Program-made: the position numbers and the translations under genes | From: a bacterium | GTDB lineage: Bacteria; Patescibacteria; JAEDAM01; Absconditabacterales; Absconditicoccaceae | Direction of reading: 5' to 3' | Length of the DNA: 11,103 nucleotides | Assembly: GCA_030528665.1 (NCBI GenBank) | Contig: JAUMYK010000031.1 | Coordinates: 1 to 11,103 of the forward strand | Part shown: positions 8,607 to 11,103 of the stretch, piece after piece | How the letters are laid out: each line of letters opens with the position of its first letter | Position numbering within the stretch: the first letter of the stretch is position 1 | The notes under the pieces: model-generated | Database searches by the model: none | What the model was told of the DNA's origin: nothing | The model's input: the letters and a program-made list of their open reading frames with translations, nothing else

Positions 8607-10784
8607 CTAAAATCCTTCATCTTTTTTTATAGTATCCCAGATTTTTTTTGGATAGGTATTTCTAAAAACTTCTGAAGCGCTTGAGATTCACTTAGTGATT
8701 GGTGATTTATTGACTTCTAAGATAACTCCTTCTGATAATTCTCCATTACTCAAAATATCTACTCAAAAATATCTTGCTCAAAATTGTTTAGAGATATTAT
8801 CTAAAAATATTCTATCTTTTTCTGTTGCTTGTACTTCACGAACAATTCCACCTGTAGCAATATTTGCTGTAGGTAAAAGATTGAATTCATAATCTTTTGG
8901 AAGAACTGAGTTTAAATCCAGATTTTGTTGCTGTAAATAGGATATAATTTTATTTACTTCTAAATCATTGAATTTTTGAGCAATTAACTGACCAATAGAA
9001 GTGTTTCCGTCTCATATAATTTTAGGAGGGATTCTTTCATAAGCAGCTAAAATTTCACCATCAAGATAAATTACCCTATAGTCCTTTCCTGGGATATATT
9101 GCTGAAGAAGGTATAATCATTTATTGCTTGCATTATACTCTTCTAGAGCTTGTAAAAGTTGATCTTGGTTAAAAATTTTTTGTATTCCGATTCCTAAACT
9201 TCAATCATTCGGCTTAAAAATAAGCGGATAACCATTTTTCTCTGCAAAATCTAGACATGCTCAGATATTATTTGAGGTGCTACTATAAGAAGAGTTCTCT
9301 TTTACAACAATCATATCATTAGGAACTGGAAATTTTCATTCTCTGAGAATTTTAGAGGTGTATACTTTATCTTCAAAAATTCTCCTTAATGATGAGCTAT
9401 CAAATCCATAATCAGCATTATAAATAATTCTATTTTTACCATTTGGAAATTGAATAGTTATTACAAATCCATACTCATCAATTGTATATGGAAATCAACT
9501 TTTTTCAATCTCGTCTAACAAAATAAATATCCCATGTTTAATTCCATGAGGAGAGCGCAGAATTTCTGACTTATTTTGCAAATATTGTAATGATAAAATT
9601 TTTGCTTGAAATTCCTCTTGAGAGAGTTCAATATCAAAAGAAAAATCTGACTTTTTTTCTGTTCTCTCCTCCTTTATTCCTGCGACACTATCAATTATTT
9701 TACTCCAAAAAGTCTCATTAAAACCTGGAGATACTTTTCTTGCCCATAATACATCAGGTTTCGCATTAAGCTCAATAATTTTTCATTGATGTATTGGTCA
9801 TTCACTGATAATATCTAATCAAAAATACCTTGCTCAAAAACTTTTAGCAATCTTTTTGAGGAAATTTTGATCTTTTTCAGTAAATGAAGCTTCTTGGTCT
9901 TGTTCACTCAAATCATTAATAAACTCATAAGGTTGAATTTTACTATCTCTTGAGGGAATATCAGACAGAGAACATCCTTGTTCTCCTAATGCCTGTTTTG
10001 TTTTTTCTAGGTCATCATTTTTAAGATTTTTTAAACTTAATAAATCTTCTAGTGTTTTTTCTCCATCTCAAATCAAAGTAAGTGGTTGTTTTTTATAGGT
10101 TAATAAAATCTCTCCATCTAAGTAAATAACTCTATATTCAGCACCCTTTACCTTCTCCTGTACAACAGCAATATTATCATTAAAACTATCCTTAGTATAC
10201 TTTTTATAAAAATTCTCAACATCATTAAAATTACGAAGTAGAGTAACGCCTTTACCTCTTTGTCCTTTATTTGGTTTTACGATAAGAGGGAATCATACTT
10301 CTTCAATAAACTTACATAGCCCCTTATAAGTATTGATAGGAGACTCAAAAACACTTCCCTGTGGCTGTAAGATATATTCCCTAGGCAAATTAAATCAATC
10401 TTGTCTTAAAATTTCATTAGTTAAAATTTTATCTTGAAAAATCTTTACTACAGAAGTAGGATTAAGTCAAAAATTTATTCCATGCATAATCTGTGGGAAT
10501 GCTTTATTCGGAGAAAATATCCTCAAACAATACCCATAAGGATCTAAAGAATAAGTAATTTTTCTTTTTTCTAATTCAGAAATAATATACTTCTGAGCAA
10601 TTGCAATTCAAAAATTCGGATTATATTTTTGAAGCATTTCCTCCTTGTTTTTTAGAAATTTAAGTGATTGAATATAGCACAAGTTTTCTTGATACTTATC
10701 TTGATTCAAAACTTGATGAATATTCTGAGATATTGGATTAATATCTGATACCTTTAAAGAGTGTTCCATTGAATTTTTAGGCAT
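8607..10784 (-). CDS. Double (tandem-duplicated) ATP-grasp ligase, cyanophycin-synthetase-like
   Basis: 725 residues made of two homologous modules, about 43-365 and 386-715. Each has a pre-ATP-grasp part (YSLDPYGY / YTIDEYGF, then FxDKxxTxxILRxxxFxxP) and an ATP-grasp fold. Module 1: IVKPNKGQRGKGV (168-180), GDGEKTLEDL (239-248), FGLDI (321-325), IIELNAKP (336-343; E338 and N340 as metal ligands). Module 2: IFKPNDGSLGIG (522-533), EYRV-like DYRVIYLDGE, ERIPPKIIGDGNT, FGVDI (673-677), ILEVNKSP (688-695; E690, N692). ATP-grasp enzymes join a carboxylate to an amine through an acyl phosphate; the IIGDG pattern resembles cyanophycin synthetase. Both active sites look intact. 18 in-frame UGA codons read as Gly, including G528 of the ATP loop and both FG(L/V)D glycines. 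The start ATG 10784 fits the promoter at 10823-10850; ATG 10769 is the alternative. Stop is TAG 8607-8609. Substrates are unknown. Confidence 0.88.
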
Positions 10785-10811
10785 TTCATTGTTAATTCTT
10801 GACAAGATATA

Positions 10812-10837
10812 AATCTTTTGAGATTATATAAAAGATT
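10812..10837. promoter_or_regulatory. Candidate operator: inverted repeat around the ATP-grasp operon -10 box
   Basis: AATCTTTT (10812-10819) and AAAAGATT (10830-10837) form a perfect 8-bp inverted repeat with a 10-base spacer that contains the -10 element. Centre-to-centre spacing of the half-sites is 18 bases, suitable for a dimeric repressor. In such AT-rich DNA a chance origin is possible. Confidence 0.35.
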
Positions 10838-10850
10838 ACTCGTTTTTCAA
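10823..10850 (-). promoter_or_regulatory. Promoter of the ATP-grasp/CofE-like operon (TTGAAA-N16-TATAAT)
   Basis: On the - strand, -35 TTGAAA (10845-10850) and a consensus -10 TATAAT (10823-10828) with a 16-base spacer. The transcript should begin near 10816, about 30 bases before ATG 10784. No Shine-Dalgarno is seen. Confidence 0.85.
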
Positions 10851-10882
10851 GATATAAAATATCAAATATACCAGCTTTTCTC

Positions 10883-10910
10883 TTGAAAACTCCATCAAAA
10901 ACCCTATAAA
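10883..10910 (+). promoter_or_regulatory. proS promoter (TTGAAA-N16-TATAAA)
   Basis: -35 TTGAAA (10883-10888), 16-base spacer and -10 TATAAA (10905-10910). It is divergent from the ATP-grasp promoter, whose -35 ends only 32 bases away. It predicts a leader of about 108 bases before proS ATG 11025, much longer than the ~30-35 base leaders of the other genes here. Confidence 0.8.
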
Positions 10911-10930
10911 AAAATCTGATTTTATTTTTT

Positions 10931-11016
10931 TTGGTAAAAGTATGTGGCATCATACCTCCCATGTCCCCACGCTCATTCGTTAAATAGTGATGATGTCCTA
11001 CTTTTATCTTTTTTTT
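10931..11016 (+). promoter_or_regulatory. proS leader: terminator-like hairpin with possible leader peptide (attenuator candidate)
   Basis: GGTAAAAGTA (10933-10942) pairs with TACTTTTATC (10999-11008) through 10 pairs including one G-U. Then 10946-10953 pairs with 10990-10997, another eight pairs with one G-U. Eight T residues follow (11009-11016), so the structure looks like an intrinsic terminator just before ATG 11025. An alternative hairpin GTGG (10944-10947) with CCAC (10967-10970) would break its upper stem. Two short frames run through it: ATG 10942 to TAA 10981-10983 (MWHHTSHVPTLIR), and TTG 10931 to TAG 10985-10987, which holds Pro codons CCT, CCC and CCA within five codons. A ribosome stalled on these would cover the 5' arm and favour readthrough into proS. 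The loop is clearly more GC-rich than its surroundings. Confidence 0.5.
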
Positions 11017-11024
11017 AAAAAATT

Positions 11025-11103
11025 ATGGCTACAAAACTTACTTCAAGAGCGCAAGATTTCTCCGCTCGATATAATGATCTTGTAAAATTCGCTGATTTGG
11101 CTG
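11025..11103 (+). CDS. proS: Prolyl-tRNA synthetase, N-terminal start (truncated by window)
   Basis: Only 26 residues are visible, beginning MATKLTSRAQDFSARYND and continuing to LVKFADLA. They match the start of the archaeal/eukaryote-type ProRS, which opens with a TxRxxDFSxWYxDVVxxADLAD pattern. This class II enzyme charges tRNA-Pro with proline. The start is the first ATG after the T run and the promoter at 10883-10910; no Shine-Dalgarno is present. The class motifs lie beyond the window, so the call rests on this short N-terminal match and on the proline codons in the leader. Confidence 0.7.
   Translation, partial: MATKLTSRAQDFSARYNDLVKFADLA

Noticed and set aside
3..10784. UGA read as tryptophan (code 4) or selenocysteine
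   Set aside because: Tryptophan positions such as WTTTPWTLP, CWFESG and SNWYLRR use TGG, and UGA aligns with glycines (PNDGSLGIG, HQGRC, KIGL). Eighteen sites in one enzyme do not fit selenocysteine.
10917..11024. T-box riboswitch in the proS leader
   Set aside because: The conserved T-box antiterminator sequence (AGGGUGGNACCGCG-like) is absent and the leader is too short.

Overview
The window comes from a bacterium that reads UGA as glycine (genetic code 25). Under the standard code four of its genes appear shredded. With UGA read through, each becomes one intact protein, and many UGA codons fall on invariant family glycines: the glycine-rich ATP loop of an ATP-grasp ligase, the KIGLxxGD turn of a DUF192 protein, the HQGRC motif of a CofE-like ligase, and the GIExF motif of isoleucyl-tRNA synthetase. 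Together with low GC, no Shine-Dalgarno sequences and very compact spacing, this points to the Candidate Phyla Radiation, in Absconditabacteria (SR1) or Gracilibacteria (BD1-5). I cannot choose between them from this window.

Layout. Positions 3-587 (+) hold the C-terminal part of a DDE (rve) transposase, IS481-like, cut by the window edge. Positions 637-1140 (+) encode a membrane-anchored DUF192 protein. A bidirectional terminator near 1225-1250 separates it from the convergent ileS at 1279-5319 (-). This ileS encodes an unusually large 1346-residue isoleucyl-tRNA synthetase with a complete Nudix hydrolase domain and a complete histidine phosphatase domain inserted in it. A divergent intergenic region of 290 bp carries promoters for ileS and fusA and a structured inverted repeat. 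Positions 5610-7715 (+) are fusA (elongation factor G), followed by a terminator. Positions 7876-8589 and 8607-10784 (-) form a two-gene operon, transcribed from the high-coordinate end: first a tandem-duplicated double ATP-grasp ligase, then a CofE-like gamma-glutamyl ligase. A second divergent region leads to the start of proS (11025 onward, +), whose leader contains a probable attenuator.

How the genes work together. ileS, fusA and proS belong to translation. The ATP-grasp/CofE pair looks like a small amide-ligase pathway that adds amino acids or glutamate to an unknown acceptor. Four promoters share the pattern TTGAAA-N16-TATAxx. They fix the starts of the four genes behind them and suggest one housekeeping sigma factor.

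Most worth following up: the Nudix and phosphatase insertions in IleRS, the double ATP-grasp/CofE operon, and the proS leader. UGA use is also very uneven: none in fusA, 18 of about 49 glycines in the ATP-grasp gene.
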